Shown: piece by piece, positions 1 to 7,702 of the stretch | Layout of the letters: every line of letters starts with the position of its first letter | Position numbering within the stretch: position 1 is the first letter of the stretch | The notes under the pieces: model-generated | Databases searched by the model: none | Seen by the model: the letters and a program-made list of their open reading frames with translations, nothing else | What the model was told of the DNA's origin: nothing | NCBI RefSeq assembly: GCF_000426465.1 | Contig: NZ_AUFK01000001.1 | Coordinates: 34,383-98,382, forward strand | Length of the DNA: 64,000 nt | Reading direction: 5' to 3' | Source: Epilithonimonas caeni DSM 17710 | GTDB taxonomy: Bacteria > Bacteroidota > Bacteroidia > Flavobacteriales > Weeksellaceae | Program-made: the position numbers and the translations under genes

Positions 1-1411
1 TTGAAGGAAATTTGTTATCCCATTTTTCCTCAGTCAGATATTCAACGAAAGTATTCAGTCCTTCATCCATCCAGCTCCATTGCCTTTCATCCGAGTTGAT
101 GATCATCGGGAAAAAATTGTGCCCCACTTCGTGAATGATCACGCCTAACATTCCATTTTTAATGGCTTCAGAGTAGGTTCCGTCTTTTTCTGTTCTTCCA
201 TAATTGAAGCAGATCATCGGATACTCCATTCCATTGGAAGCTTCCACAGATTGTGCCACAGGATATGGGTAAGGTATCGTAAATTCTGAATATGTTTTGA
301 TCGTATGGGCAACTGCCTTTGTAGAGAATTTTCTATACAATCCGTAAGCCTCTTTTCCGTAGAAGCTCATGGCCATTACTTTGTTATTGTTCTCAGGAAT
401 TGTTACACGCATCCCGTCCCAAACAAATTTTCTTGAAGATGTCCAGGCGAAATCACGAACGTCATTGGCTTCAAAAATCCAGGTCTTTCTTTGTTTTGAA
501 CGATTTTTTTCTGCCTTTTTAGCTTCATCAAGTGTTACGATCTCTATAGGTTCGTTCGAATTTTCGGCTTTTTTGTATCTCGCAAATTGTTCAGCAGTCA
601 AAACCTGCTCATAGTTTTTACATTCTCCGGTTCCGCCTACGATATGATCAGCAGGGACATTCATTTTTACTTTATAATTCCCGAATACTAAAGCAAACTC
701 TCCTCTTCCCGTGAACTGATGATTCTGCCAGCCGTGAAAATCGCTGTAGACACACATTCTCGGAAACCATTGTGTGATCGTGTAAAGGTCGTTGCCGTCT
801 TCCGGAAAGTTTTCATAACCACCTCTACCGCCCATTTCAATACGATTCGGGATGTTATAATTCCAACTGATCTTGAATACGAACTTTTCTCCCTTTTTCA
901 AAGCTTTAGGAAGGTCTATCCGCATCATTGTCTTATTAACAACATATTTCAGAGGTGTCCCGTTAGCATCTGTTACTTTTTCCAGATTAACGCCATAGCC
1001 ATTATCCGAAATCGGTAATTCGGTTGGTTTTAAGTTTTCTACAATCTCTCTTTTCGGCAATGTCGATGAAAAAGGATAATCGGCATTCTTGACAGACGAT
1101 TGTTCATTCTCATCCAGCTGAAGCCATAGATACTCCAGATCGTCCGGAGAATTGTTATAATAAATGATGGTTTCCGAACCTTTCAGATTTCTTTTATCCT
1201 CATCCAGATATGCCTCGATATCATAATCTGCCCGTTGCTGCCAATAGGCTTGACCTGGTGCGCCGGAAGCCGTTCTATAAACATTGGGAGTTGGAAGAAT
1301 AGTTCCGAGCTGTTCGAATTTGTTACCGTGATTACTTCCCGGATTATTTTGGATATTCTGTGCTGACAGAACAGCAGAACAGAACAAAAGTCCTAAAACT
1401 TTTAACTTCAT
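1..1411 (-). CDS. M1 family metallopeptidase, secreted (C-terminus beyond window)
   Basis: This is a zinc aminopeptidase of the M1 (gluzincin) family, truncated by the left edge of the window. The reverse strand reads open from an ATG at 1411 to base 1, about 470 residues. It begins with a signal peptide ending ...SAQ. The zinc site HEVGH lies near residues 427-431 (around base 131) and the third ligand Glu follows 19 residues later in WMDEGLNTF. A GMEYP substrate-recognition motif, the counterpart of GAMEN, lies near residue 394. The family trims N-terminal residues from peptides, and the signal peptide points to the periplasm or outer surface. M1 proteins of this type in Bacteroidota are usually 600 residues or longer, so about a quarter is probably missing here. 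Substrate specificity cannot be told from sequence. Confidence 0.93.
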   Translation of the reverse strand, partial: MKLKVLGLLFCSAVLSAQNIQNNPGSNHGNKFEQLGTILPTPNVYRTASGAPGQAYWQQRADYDIEAYLDEDKRNLKGSETIIYYNNSPDDLEYLWLQLDENEQSSVKNADYPFSSTLPKREIVENLKPTELPISDNGYGVNLEKVTDANGTPLKYVVNKTMMRIDLPKALKKGEKFVFKISWNYNIPNRIEMGGRGGYENFPEDGNDLYTITQWFPRMCVYSDFHGWQNHQFTGRGEFALVFGNYKVKMNVPADHIVGGTGECKNYEQVLTAEQFARYKKAENSNEPIEIVTLDEAKKAEKNRSKQRKTWIFEANDVRDFAWTSSRKFVWDGMRVTIPENNNKVMAMSFYGKEAYGLYRKFSTKAVAHTIKTYSEFTIPYPYPVAQSVEASNGMEYPMICFNYGRTEKDGTYSEAIKNGMLGVIIHEVGHNFFPMIINSDERQWSWMDEGLNTFVEYLTEEKWDNKFPS

Positions 1412-1448
1412 TTTACAAAGAATTAGATGATAATTTCCTTCAAGTAAT

Positions 1449-1456
1449 CAAATGTA
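1449..1456 (-). promoter_or_regulatory. Putative -7 promoter element for the M1 peptidase gene
   Basis: Read on the minus strand this is TACATTTG, matching the Bacteroidota -7 consensus TAnnTTTG. It lies about 38 bases before the ATG at 1411, giving a short leader. No convincing -33 TTTG is visible, so this rests on one element. Confidence 0.4.
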
Positions 1457-1545
1457 AGAAATTGTTACGAATAAGATAAAAATTGTATATTTTATTTTCT
1501 GAATTACTGTTGAAATAGCAGCTATCTTCCAGGATTTTGAATCTT

Positions 1546-1618
1546 ACGCAGCCCGAGCTGAGTGGAGCTCATCCGCCAGAGGCGGATAGCGGGAACGGAG
1601 CACGGAAATGGCTGCCCA
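1546..1618. repeat. GC-rich REP-like intergenic element, copy 1
   Basis: A GC-rich block in an AT-rich gap, with the perfect small hairpin ATCCGCC-aga-GGCGGAT at 1571-1587. Its ends and centre (AGCCCGAG, AGCGGGAACGGAGC, GGCTGCCC) resemble the blocks at 4153-4220, 37318-37404 and 61430-61532. It lies between two genes transcribed leftward. I read it as a dispersed non-coding repeat. Confidence 0.55.
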
Positions 1619-1633
1619 AATAAAATATAACGA

Positions 1634-2215
1634 TTATGAAAAAGGGATTCTTTCCAAAGCCATCTTCAGGGATAATGCAAAAACCCCTGAAGAAACAAAC
1701 AGAATCCAGTCTTTTCTATTAACTCGAAATATCTTTAGCAGAATAAAAAGAAGAATCAAGATCACAATGACCAATGTGATCTGACCCAATTCCAAACCAA
1801 TATTAAATCCCAAAAGCGGAACAAAAATGCTCTGTTCCTTTGCAATCATCATTCTTGCTGTATTTGCAAAACCCATCCCGTGGATCAGACCGAAGATCAT
1901 CGCCAGATAGTAGTTCATCTGCATCAGACTTTTTTGTTTGTTTTTCATCAATATGTTATCCAATGAAGTGATAACGATTGTCAAGGGAATCAGAAACTCG
2001 ACCCAGTTGCCCGGGACTCTCAAAATGTTAAGTGTACTTAAAGCCAATGTTACAGAATGTCCGATTGTAAAGGCAGTGACAAGAATCAGAATCTTTTTGA
2101 GATTATTGTAAGAATAAACCGCGATCAAAGCTAAAATAAACAGCTGGTGGTCAAGCGCATCTAATGAAATAATGTGTTCCCAGCCCAATTTCAGGTAAAA
2201 AATAAAATCCTGCAT
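1634..2215 (-). CDS. HupE/UreJ family membrane protein
   Basis: An integral membrane protein of about 193 residues with roughly six hydrophobic segments. The motifs LDALDHQLF, FTIGHSVTLAL and GLIHGMGFA, with conserved His and Asp residues in or near membrane segments, are typical of the HupE/UreJ family. Members are proposed metal (nickel or cobalt) permeases, but in Bacteroidota the substrate is not established. The open frame continues upstream to 2590. That extension runs antisense through the neighbouring DUF6702 gene and lacks family similarity, so I chose the ATG at 2215, which is preceded by a purine-rich GATAGG. It is divergent from the DUF6702 gene with a 63-base gap. The M1 peptidase lies downstream on the same strand, so the two may be cotranscribed. 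Confidence 0.85.
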   Translation of the reverse strand: MQDFIFYLKLGWEHIISLDALDHQLFILALIAVYSYNNLKKILILVTAFTIGHSVTLALSTLNILRVPGNWVEFLIPLTIVITSLDNILMKNKQKSLMQMNYYLAMIFGLIHGMGFANTARMMIAKEQSIFVPLLGFNIGLELGQITLVIVILILLFILLKIFRVNRKDWILFVSSGVFALSLKMALERIPFS

Positions 2216-2278
2216 CCTATCATTTTTAAAAAGATTCACGAAAATAATGATTAATTTCGATTTAAATTTTCCAAACCA

Positions 2279-2782
2279 ATGAAGAAAGTTCTGTCCATAA
2301 TATTTGCCTTCTCTTTTATCTTTGCTGTCCTCTCCTTCAAACCACACCCTTATCACGTTGGTTCCATGGAGTTTAACTACAACCAGAAATCTAGGACATT
2401 TGAAATTACCGGACGTTTCTTTATGGACGACCTGGAAAATGCAATCAATAAAAAGTATGGTAAAAGTCTCCACTTTCAAGACCGAAAATATGAAAAGGAG
2501 ATGCAGGAAAATGTTAAAAACTATGCATCCGAATATCTGAGACTGAAAGTCAACAACCAATTTGTAAAGGTCAATTTTATCGGTTATCAAGAGGACAAAG
2601 AAAGTGTCGATATTTTTTTGGAATCGGAAAGCGTATCTAATCCAAAAAAAGTAGAAACTGCTGTAAGTTTTTTATATAATCTTTTTGATGATCAGATGAA
2701 TATCGTCCATATCATCGTCAATAATCAACGTAAAAGTGAAAAACTGACCTATCCCGATCGTTATCTGTACCAGGAATTTTAA
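2279..2782 (+). CDS. DUF6702 family secreted protein
   Basis: A 167-residue protein with an N-terminal signal sequence (about residues 1-20) followed directly by KPHPYHVGSMEF, the start characteristic of DUF6702 proteins of Bacteroidota. The rest is mixed alpha/beta without enzyme motifs. The family has no established function. It commonly sits beside M1 peptidase and HupE/UreJ genes, as here, which suggests a shared envelope role, possibly involving metals given the His-containing N-terminus. That is inference. It is divergent from the HupE gene. Confidence 0.8.
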   Translation: MKKVLSIIFAFSFIFAVLSFKPHPYHVGSMEFNYNQKSRTFEITGRFFMDDLENAINKKYGKSLHFQDRKYEKEMQENVKNYASEYLRLKVNNQFVKVNFIGYQEDKESVDIFLESESVSNPKKVETAVSFLYNLFDDQMNIVHIIVNNQRKSEKLTYPDRYLYQEF

Positions 2783-2810
2783 AATCGTCTACATTAATTT
2801 TTGGCATCCC

Positions 2811-2826
2811 GACAGTGCAGGATAAT
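2811..2826 (+). promoter_or_regulatory. Shared pectin-locus motif, copy A (upstream of GH105)
   Basis: The sequence GACAGTGCAGGATAAT lies 35 bases before the GH105 ATG. The same 16-mer recurs at 5990-6005 and a close variant at 13684-13699, each just upstream of a pectin-degradation gene. It is not palindromic. I infer an operator or promoter-proximal element, possibly for the GntR-type regulator at 15252-16256. Confidence 0.55.
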
Positions 2827-2861
2827 CCGTAAACTCAATTAATTTAAATTGCGATAGATCG

Positions 2862-4136
2862 ATGTCAAAATTTAAAATAATGAATTTAACAACTCATAAG
2901 ATAAAAATTCTCGCTTTCACAGCTTTGAGTTCAGGGATATTATTGGTTTCCGCACAATCAAAAATTGTAACTAAAACGGAAACTTCAAAATCTCAATCAG
3001 GAAAAATTGTTCCCATGAATCTGAAATGGTCAGAGAGAATGCTGCTTTCCGAGATGCATCGTTTTCCAGAAGCCTGGATGCTGGATTTCAGCAAAAATCC
3101 GAAGTGGACCTATCCTTCTGCCATTGTATTAGACGGAGCCGAGAAACTTTATGCAAAAACAGGAAAGAAAGAATACTACGATTATATAAGTGGCTTCGGA
3201 GAAAAGTTGATCAATGAAGACGGAACCATTCAGACATATGAGCTGGAAAAGTATAATATCGATATGCTGAATAGCGGAAACGTATTGCTTTATCTTTACG
3301 AAAAAGAGAAAAAAGAAAAATACCTGAAAGCCCTTCAAACTTTGCGTTTACAGATCGAGGGTCAGCCAAGAACCAAAGAAGGCTCATTCTGGCACAAGAA
3401 AATCTATCCATACCAGGTCTGGCTGGACGGCCTATATATGGGAATGCCATTTTACACCCATTATACAAAGGATTTCATCACAGGAAATGATGCACAAAAA
3501 GCATATGATGACATCGTTTTCCAGTTCGATTCTGTTCAGAAAAATCTTTTAGACAAGAAAACCGGATTACTCTACCATGCTTGGGACGAAAGCAAACAAC
3601 AAGCTTGGGCTGATAAACAAACAGGACTTTCTCCTAATTTTTGGGGCAGAGCAATGGGTTGGTACGGCATGGCAATGGTCGATGTTTTAGACTTTTTACC
3701 AAAAGACCATCCCGGAAGAGCAAGGATTGTTTCTTATCTTAAATCTTACGCCGATGCCGTAATCAATGTTCAGGACAAGAATTCCGGACTTTGGTATCAG
3801 GTCTTGGATAAACCTTTGGAAAATGGCAATTATGAGGAAGCAAGCGCTTCTGCAATGTTTGTTTATACGATTATCAAATCCGTTAACGAAGGCTATTTGC
3901 CACAATCTTATAAAACTGCAGCCAAAAAAGGTTACGACGGAATTATCAAAAACCTGATCACAGTTGATGAAAATGGTGTTGTCAATCTCAATAAATGTTG
4001 TGCGGTTGCAGGTTTAGGAGGAAAGCCCTACAGAGACGGTTCTTATGAATATTATGTCAATGAAAAAATCCGCTCCAATGACGGTAAAGGAACAGGACCT
4101 TTTATTTTGGCAAGTTTAGAATTTGAGAAACAGTAA
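2862..4136 (+). CDS. Glycoside hydrolase family 105 (unsaturated rhamnogalacturonyl hydrolase)
   Basis: This enzyme of about 424 residues removes the unsaturated galacturonic acid left at the non-reducing end of oligosaccharides by pectin or rhamnogalacturonan lyases. An N-terminal signal sequence ends near SAQ (residues 30-32), so it is exported. The (alpha/alpha)6-barrel signature of GH88/GH105 is present: WLDGLYM at 187-193 with the presumed catalytic Asp189, HAWDES at 239-244 and FWGRAMGW at 260-267. An alternative ATG lies six codons in. It is the first gene of the pectin locus and carries the shared motif upstream. Activity on rhamnogalacturonan rather than another uronide is inferred from the neighbouring CE12 and GH28 genes. 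Confidence 0.92.
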   Translation: MSKFKIMNLTTHKIKILAFTALSSGILLVSAQSKIVTKTETSKSQSGKIVPMNLKWSERMLLSEMHRFPEAWMLDFSKNPKWTYPSAIVLDGAEKLYAKTGKKEYYDYISGFGEKLINEDGTIQTYELEKYNIDMLNSGNVLLYLYEKEKKEKYLKALQTLRLQIEGQPRTKEGSFWHKKIYPYQVWLDGLYMGMPFYTHYTKDFITGNDAQKAYDDIVFQFDSVQKNLLDKKTGLLYHAWDESKQQAWADKQTGLSPNFWGRAMGWYGMAMVDVLDFLPKDHPGRARIVSYLKSYADAVINVQDKNSGLWYQVLDKPLENGNYEEASASAMFVYTIIKSVNEGYLPQSYKTAAKKGYDGIIKNLITVDENGVVNLNKCCAVAGLGGKPYRDGSYEYYVNEKIRSNDGKGTGPFILASLEFEKQ

Positions 4137-4152
4137 ACATTTTATTTAAATT

Positions 4153-4220
4153 AGGGCAGCTTTTCCGTCTTCCACTCCCGCTTTTTTGTTCCGCTTTGCT
4201 CCAAAAAAAGCTCCGTTCAA
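4153..4220. repeat. GC-rich REP-like intergenic element, copy 2
   Basis: This block contains GGGCAGC, TTTTCCGTC, CTCCCGC, TTCCGCT, GCTCC and AGCTCCGTTC in the same order as the reverse complement of 1546-1618. It fills part of the gap between GH105 and the CE12 esterase. It explains why an open frame seems to begin at 4186, well before the true esterase start. Confidence 0.55.
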
Positions 4221-4314
4221 ACTCAACAAAGTGGTTCATCGATTCAAAATAGAAAAATTTAACAGGATGAGACAAGCCGGACTGCGAATGATCCAACACC
4301 AAAACAATTTCAAA

Positions 4315-5049
4315 ATGAATAAAAAACTTTCCATCATATTTCTGTGTCTGTCATTAATGATATGGGCTCAGAAACCTACACTATTTTTAATCGGAGATTC
4401 TACAATGTCCAACAAAGACAACCCGGAAAAAAATCCGGAACATGGCTGGGGACAAGTTCTCCCACAGTTTTTCACATCAGGAATCGAAATCCAAAATCAC
4501 GCTATGAATGGCAGAAGTTCCAAAAGTTTCAGGACAGAAGGTCGTTGGGACAAAGTCGAGAAGCAACTCAAAAAAGGAGATTTCGTGATTATTCAATTTG
4601 GGCATAACGACCAAAAGCTGAAAGACTCGACCAAATTCACGAATCCTTATACACAATATAGAGCTAACCTGGAAAGATATGTGACCGAAACCAGGGGCAA
4701 AGGTGCAACGCCGATTCTGATGACCTCCATTACAAGAAGGAATTTCAATGAAAACGGCGTTTTAATCGATACACACAAAGAATATCCTTTGGTGGTTAGA
4801 CTTGTCGCAGATGCTATGAAAGTACCTTTTGTTGATATGCAATTGTTAACAGAACAAATGGAAATCAGTTATGGTCCGGAAAAATCAAAAACGCTGCATC
4901 TTCATTTCAAAGCAGGCGAAAATTCTTATTATACAAAGGACAAAGCTGATGATACCCATCTATCCAGATCAGGAGCAGAAACAGTTGCGAAACTGGCTGT
5001 CACTTCTTTACAATCTTTAAATACCGGATTGGAGAAATACATCAAATAA
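4315..5049 (+). CDS. Rhamnogalacturonan acetylesterase (CE12, SGNH hydrolase)
   Basis: This 244-residue secreted esterase removes acetyl groups from the rhamnogalacturonan backbone, opening it to lyases and hydrolases. A signal peptide ends near IWAQ. The SGNH blocks are in order: GDST at 27-30 with nucleophile Ser29, NGRSS near 64, GHND at 96-99 and the DTHL Asp/His pair near 213-216. The frame is open from 4186, but those 43 codons cross a GC-rich repeat and precede a clean signal peptide, so the ATG at 4315 is preferred. It follows the GH105 gene on the same strand, and the next esterase starts 25 bases after its stop. Confidence 0.9.
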   Translation: MNKKLSIIFLCLSLMIWAQKPTLFLIGDSTMSNKDNPEKNPEHGWGQVLPQFFTSGIEIQNHAMNGRSSKSFRTEGRWDKVEKQLKKGDFVIIQFGHNDQKLKDSTKFTNPYTQYRANLERYVTETRGKGATPILMTSITRRNFNENGVLIDTHKEYPLVVRLVADAMKVPFVDMQLLTEQMEISYGPEKSKTLHLHFKAGENSYYTKDKADDTHLSRSGAETVAKLAVTSLQSLNTGLEKYIK

Positions 5050-5073
5050 ATCATTATCATTAACTGATTGACA

Positions 5074-5979
5074 ATGAAAAAATTCGCATTACTCTTATTG
5101 ATTTTAATTGTGAGCTCAATTTCTGCCCAGGAAAAAATAACACTTTGGCCAAAAGGTCAAATGCCGAATTCCAAAGGATTACAGTTAAAAACCGAAGAAA
5201 AAGATGGCCGAATCATACAGATAAAAGAACCTGAACTTTTTGCCTTCTTACCACCAAAGGAAGACAGAAAACCAATGGCTGTAATCATTATTCCGGGTGG
5301 TGGCTATTACAAACTGACTTATGACCTGAATGGATTTCAGATTGCAAAATGGTTCAACACTTTAGGAATTTCAGCTTTTGTTTTGAATTACAGATTACCG
5401 ATTTCTCCCGATGTGAAGCAAAGAGAAATTGCACCACTTCAAGACATTCAGGCAGCAATAAAATATCTTCGAAGAAATGCTTCTCAATATGGGATTTCCT
5501 CTGACCAGATTGGTGTTATAGGAACTTCCGCAGGCGGACATTTGGCAGCATCAGTAAGCAATATTACCACAGATTATACGGAGCTGGAAAACGACTGGAG
5601 ATCCATACCAACCATTCCAAATTTCGCAATTTTGATTTCCCCAGTCATCGATTTGGGAGAATTCGCACACGTCGGAAGTCGCAATAGTTTGCTGGGAGAG
5701 AATGCTTCCCAGGAGAAAATTACCGAATATTCTATACAAAACAGGGTAACAGAAAAAACACCGCCAACATTACTTATTCACGCACAAAATGATAAAACCG
5801 TTCCGGTTATGAACAGCCTTCTTTATTATCAGGCAATGAACAAAAACAAAGTAAAAGGCGCATTATTTATTTTCCCGGAAGGCGAACACAAAATCGGAAT
5901 TACCAATAGAACTGAACTCACAGACCAATGGAAAAAATTATGCTCTGACTGGCTGAAAACTTTATTCCCAAACAAATAA
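5074..5979 (+). CDS. Alpha/beta hydrolase, putative acetylesterase of the pectin locus
   Basis: A 301-residue secreted alpha/beta hydrolase with a signal peptide ending SAQ. PGGGYY at 75-80 matches the oxyanion region, GTSAGG at 150-155 supplies nucleophile Ser152, and the Asp and His are likely in HAQNDKTVP and GEHKIG near the C-terminus. It resembles acetyl-xylan or carbohydrate esterases often annotated as esterase/lipase or endo-1,4-beta-xylanase-like. The context suggests it deacetylates pectin. An in-frame TTG at 5068 is less likely than the ATG at 5074. It lies 25 bases after the CE12 gene and is probably cotranscribed with it. The exact substrate is inferred. Confidence 0.85.
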   Translation: MKKFALLLLILIVSSISAQEKITLWPKGQMPNSKGLQLKTEEKDGRIIQIKEPELFAFLPPKEDRKPMAVIIIPGGGYYKLTYDLNGFQIAKWFNTLGISAFVLNYRLPISPDVKQREIAPLQDIQAAIKYLRRNASQYGISSDQIGVIGTSAGGHLAASVSNITTDYTELENDWRSIPTIPNFAILISPVIDLGEFAHVGSRNSLLGENASQEKITEYSIQNRVTEKTPPTLLIHAQNDKTVPVMNSLLYYQAMNKNKVKGALFIFPEGEHKIGITNRTELTDQWKKLCSDWLKTLFPNK

Positions 5980-5989
5980 TCTTGTAACC

Positions 5990-6005
5990 GACAGTGCAGG
6001 ATAAT
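5990..6005 (+). promoter_or_regulatory. Shared pectin-locus motif, copy B (upstream of GH28)
   Basis: An exact second copy of GACAGTGCAGGATAAT, 67 bases before the GH28 ATG and 10 bases after the esterase stop. Its position suggests a separate transcription start for the GH28 gene under the same control as GH105. Confidence 0.55.
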
Positions 6006-6072
6006 TTTTATTTGTATTAATATTAGTTTGCAATACGAAGAAATTCTTCAAAAACCTTGAATCTAAATCTTT

Positions 6073-7476
6073 ATGAAAAAATATATTTCAATTCTATTCG
6101 TATTCGTTCTATCATTCGCAGTTTCTGCACAGTACAAACCGTGGACTTCCGCAAAACAGCCTTTAAAAGAAATCAAAGCGTTAAAAAAGCAAATCAAAAA
6201 ACCGGAATTCAGAAAAGTTGATTACCTAATTACCGATTTTGGAGCTGTAGGTGACGGAAAAACAAAAAATACAGAAGCTTTCAAAAAAGCGATTGAAAAA
6301 TGTAATGCAGAAGGCGGCGGAAGAGTTGTCGTACCAAACGGTGTTTTTCTTACTGGAGCAATTTATTTAAAATCTAATGTCAATCTTCATTTAAGTGACG
6401 GTTCAACCATTTTATTCAGCCAGGACAGCAACGACTACCCTATTGTTTTCACACGTTGGGAAGGAATGGAATGTATGAATTATTCATCTTTGATTTATGC
6501 GTATGAAGAAGAAAACATTGCAATTACCGGAAAAGGAACTTTAGACGGAAATTCGGATAATGATAACTGGTGGTTCTGGTGTGGTGCTACAAAATATGGT
6601 TATAATGAATCCCGTCCGGGAAGACAAAACCCTGCTCGTGCGAAACTTCACGAATATATGGCTCAGAGAAAACCTGCAAGAGAAAGAATTTTCGGCGATG
6701 GTTATTATTTAAGACCCAATTTCGTTCAGCCTTACAAGTCGAAAAACTTCTATATGGCGGATGTTTTGGTTAAAAATTCCCCGATGTGGAACTTGAATCC
6801 TGTTTTGTGCGAAAACGTATTGATCGAAAGAGTAAAAGTCATCAGTCACGGACCGAATAACGACGGTTTCGACCCTGAAGCCTGTAAAAATGTCTGGATC
6901 AAAGATTCTTATTTTGATACCGGAGACGACTGTATCGCCATAAAATCAGGAAGAGACGAAGACGGAAGAGACATCGGAAAACCTGCCGAGAATCATATCA
7001 TTGAAAACTGCGAAATGAAAGACGGTCACGGCGGTGTCGTAATCGGAAGCGAAATCGCAGGCGGTGCTAAAAATATTTACGCTATCGGAAACGTGATGGA
7101 CAGTAAAAATCTTGACCGAGCTTTAAGAATTAAAACCAGCTCAAGCCGTGGCGGAATTATCGAAAACGTATTTTTCTACAACACAAAAGTGGGTGCTTAC
7201 AAAGAAGCTGCGGTGCGTTTCAATATGCATTATGAAAAACCGGGAAATCATATTCCGACGATGAGAAATATCTGGGTTGAAAATCTAACAGTTGACAAGG
7301 GCGGAAAATATGCAGTTTTTTCTGACGCCTACGAATCTTCTCCTGTAACAGACTTCACAATGATTAATGCTAAAATAGTGGGCGTTCAGATTCCATATAA
7401 AGTCGATTATATGAAAAACGTGACTTTGAAAAATGTAACCGTTAACGGACAACCGTTAACTGAGTTAAAACCGTAA
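6073..7476 (+). CDS. Glycoside hydrolase family 28 (polygalacturonase)
   Basis: A 467-residue secreted right-handed beta-helix enzyme that hydrolyses alpha-1,4-galacturonide bonds in homogalacturonan or related pectin. A signal peptide ends at SAQ (residue 20). The pectate-lyase-like N-terminal repeat YLITDFGAVGDGKTKN starts at about 51. The GH28 active-site blocks are present: NNDGFD at 262-267 (Asp264), GDDCIAIKSG at 284-293 (the Asp pair 285/286), GHGG at 318-321 and RIKT at 352-355. Length is normal for bacterial exo/endo-polygalacturonases. Endo versus exo action and rhamnogalacturonan versus homogalacturonan preference cannot be told from sequence. Confidence 0.93.
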   Translation: MKKYISILFVFVLSFAVSAQYKPWTSAKQPLKEIKALKKQIKKPEFRKVDYLITDFGAVGDGKTKNTEAFKKAIEKCNAEGGGRVVVPNGVFLTGAIYLKSNVNLHLSDGSTILFSQDSNDYPIVFTRWEGMECMNYSSLIYAYEEENIAITGKGTLDGNSDNDNWWFWCGATKYGYNESRPGRQNPARAKLHEYMAQRKPARERIFGDGYYLRPNFVQPYKSKNFYMADVLVKNSPMWNLNPVLCENVLIERVKVISHGPNNDGFDPEACKNVWIKDSYFDTGDDCIAIKSGRDEDGRDIGKPAENHIIENCEMKDGHGGVVIGSEIAGGAKNIYAIGNVMDSKNLDRALRIKTSSSRGGIIENVFFYNTKVGAYKEAAVRFNMHYEKPGNHIPTMRNIWVENLTVDKGGKYAVFSDAYESSPVTDFTMINAKIVGVQIPYKVDYMKNVTLKNVTVNGQPLTELKP

Positions 7477-7502
7477 AATAAATTATTCAGATTCTTGTAT
7501 CA

Positions 7503-7653
7503 ATGAACACAAAGTACACAATGTTTTTAAAATATACTGCTTAAAAGTCCACAAAGCCGCTTCGCTTAAAAAAGCATCTTATATAAGCGAAGCGGCTTTG
7601 TGAGACTAAAATTATTCAAATAATTATAATAAAAACTCTGTGAGCTTAGTGTT
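7503..7653. repeat. Nested palindromic intergenic element (CACAAAG family)
   Basis: Two nested inverted repeats fill the gap between GH28 and the next gene. The inner pair is a perfect 19-nt repeat, CACAAAGCCGCTTCGCTTA at 7550-7568 and its complement at 7584-7602. The outer arms at 7503-7519 and 7637-7653 (TGAACACAAAGTACACA and an imperfect complement) enclose it. Related arms occur at 28470, 33007, 50562 and 63397. It looks like a small non-coding mobile-type repeat. Confidence 0.6.
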
Positions 7654-7702
7654 CAAAAAATTGAAGTGATAGAAACGAATACAGAAAATTTTAATAATTA
7701 AA

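Noticed and set aside
2216..2590. Upstream extension of the HupE frame to 2590 on the minus strand
   Set aside because: It is antisense to the well-supported DUF6702 gene and has no resemblance to HupE/UreJ. The conserved membrane protein starts at 2215.
4186..4314. Upstream coding extension of the CE12 acetylesterase
   Set aside because: It translates a GC-rich REP-like block and lies before a clean signal peptide, so the start is 4315.
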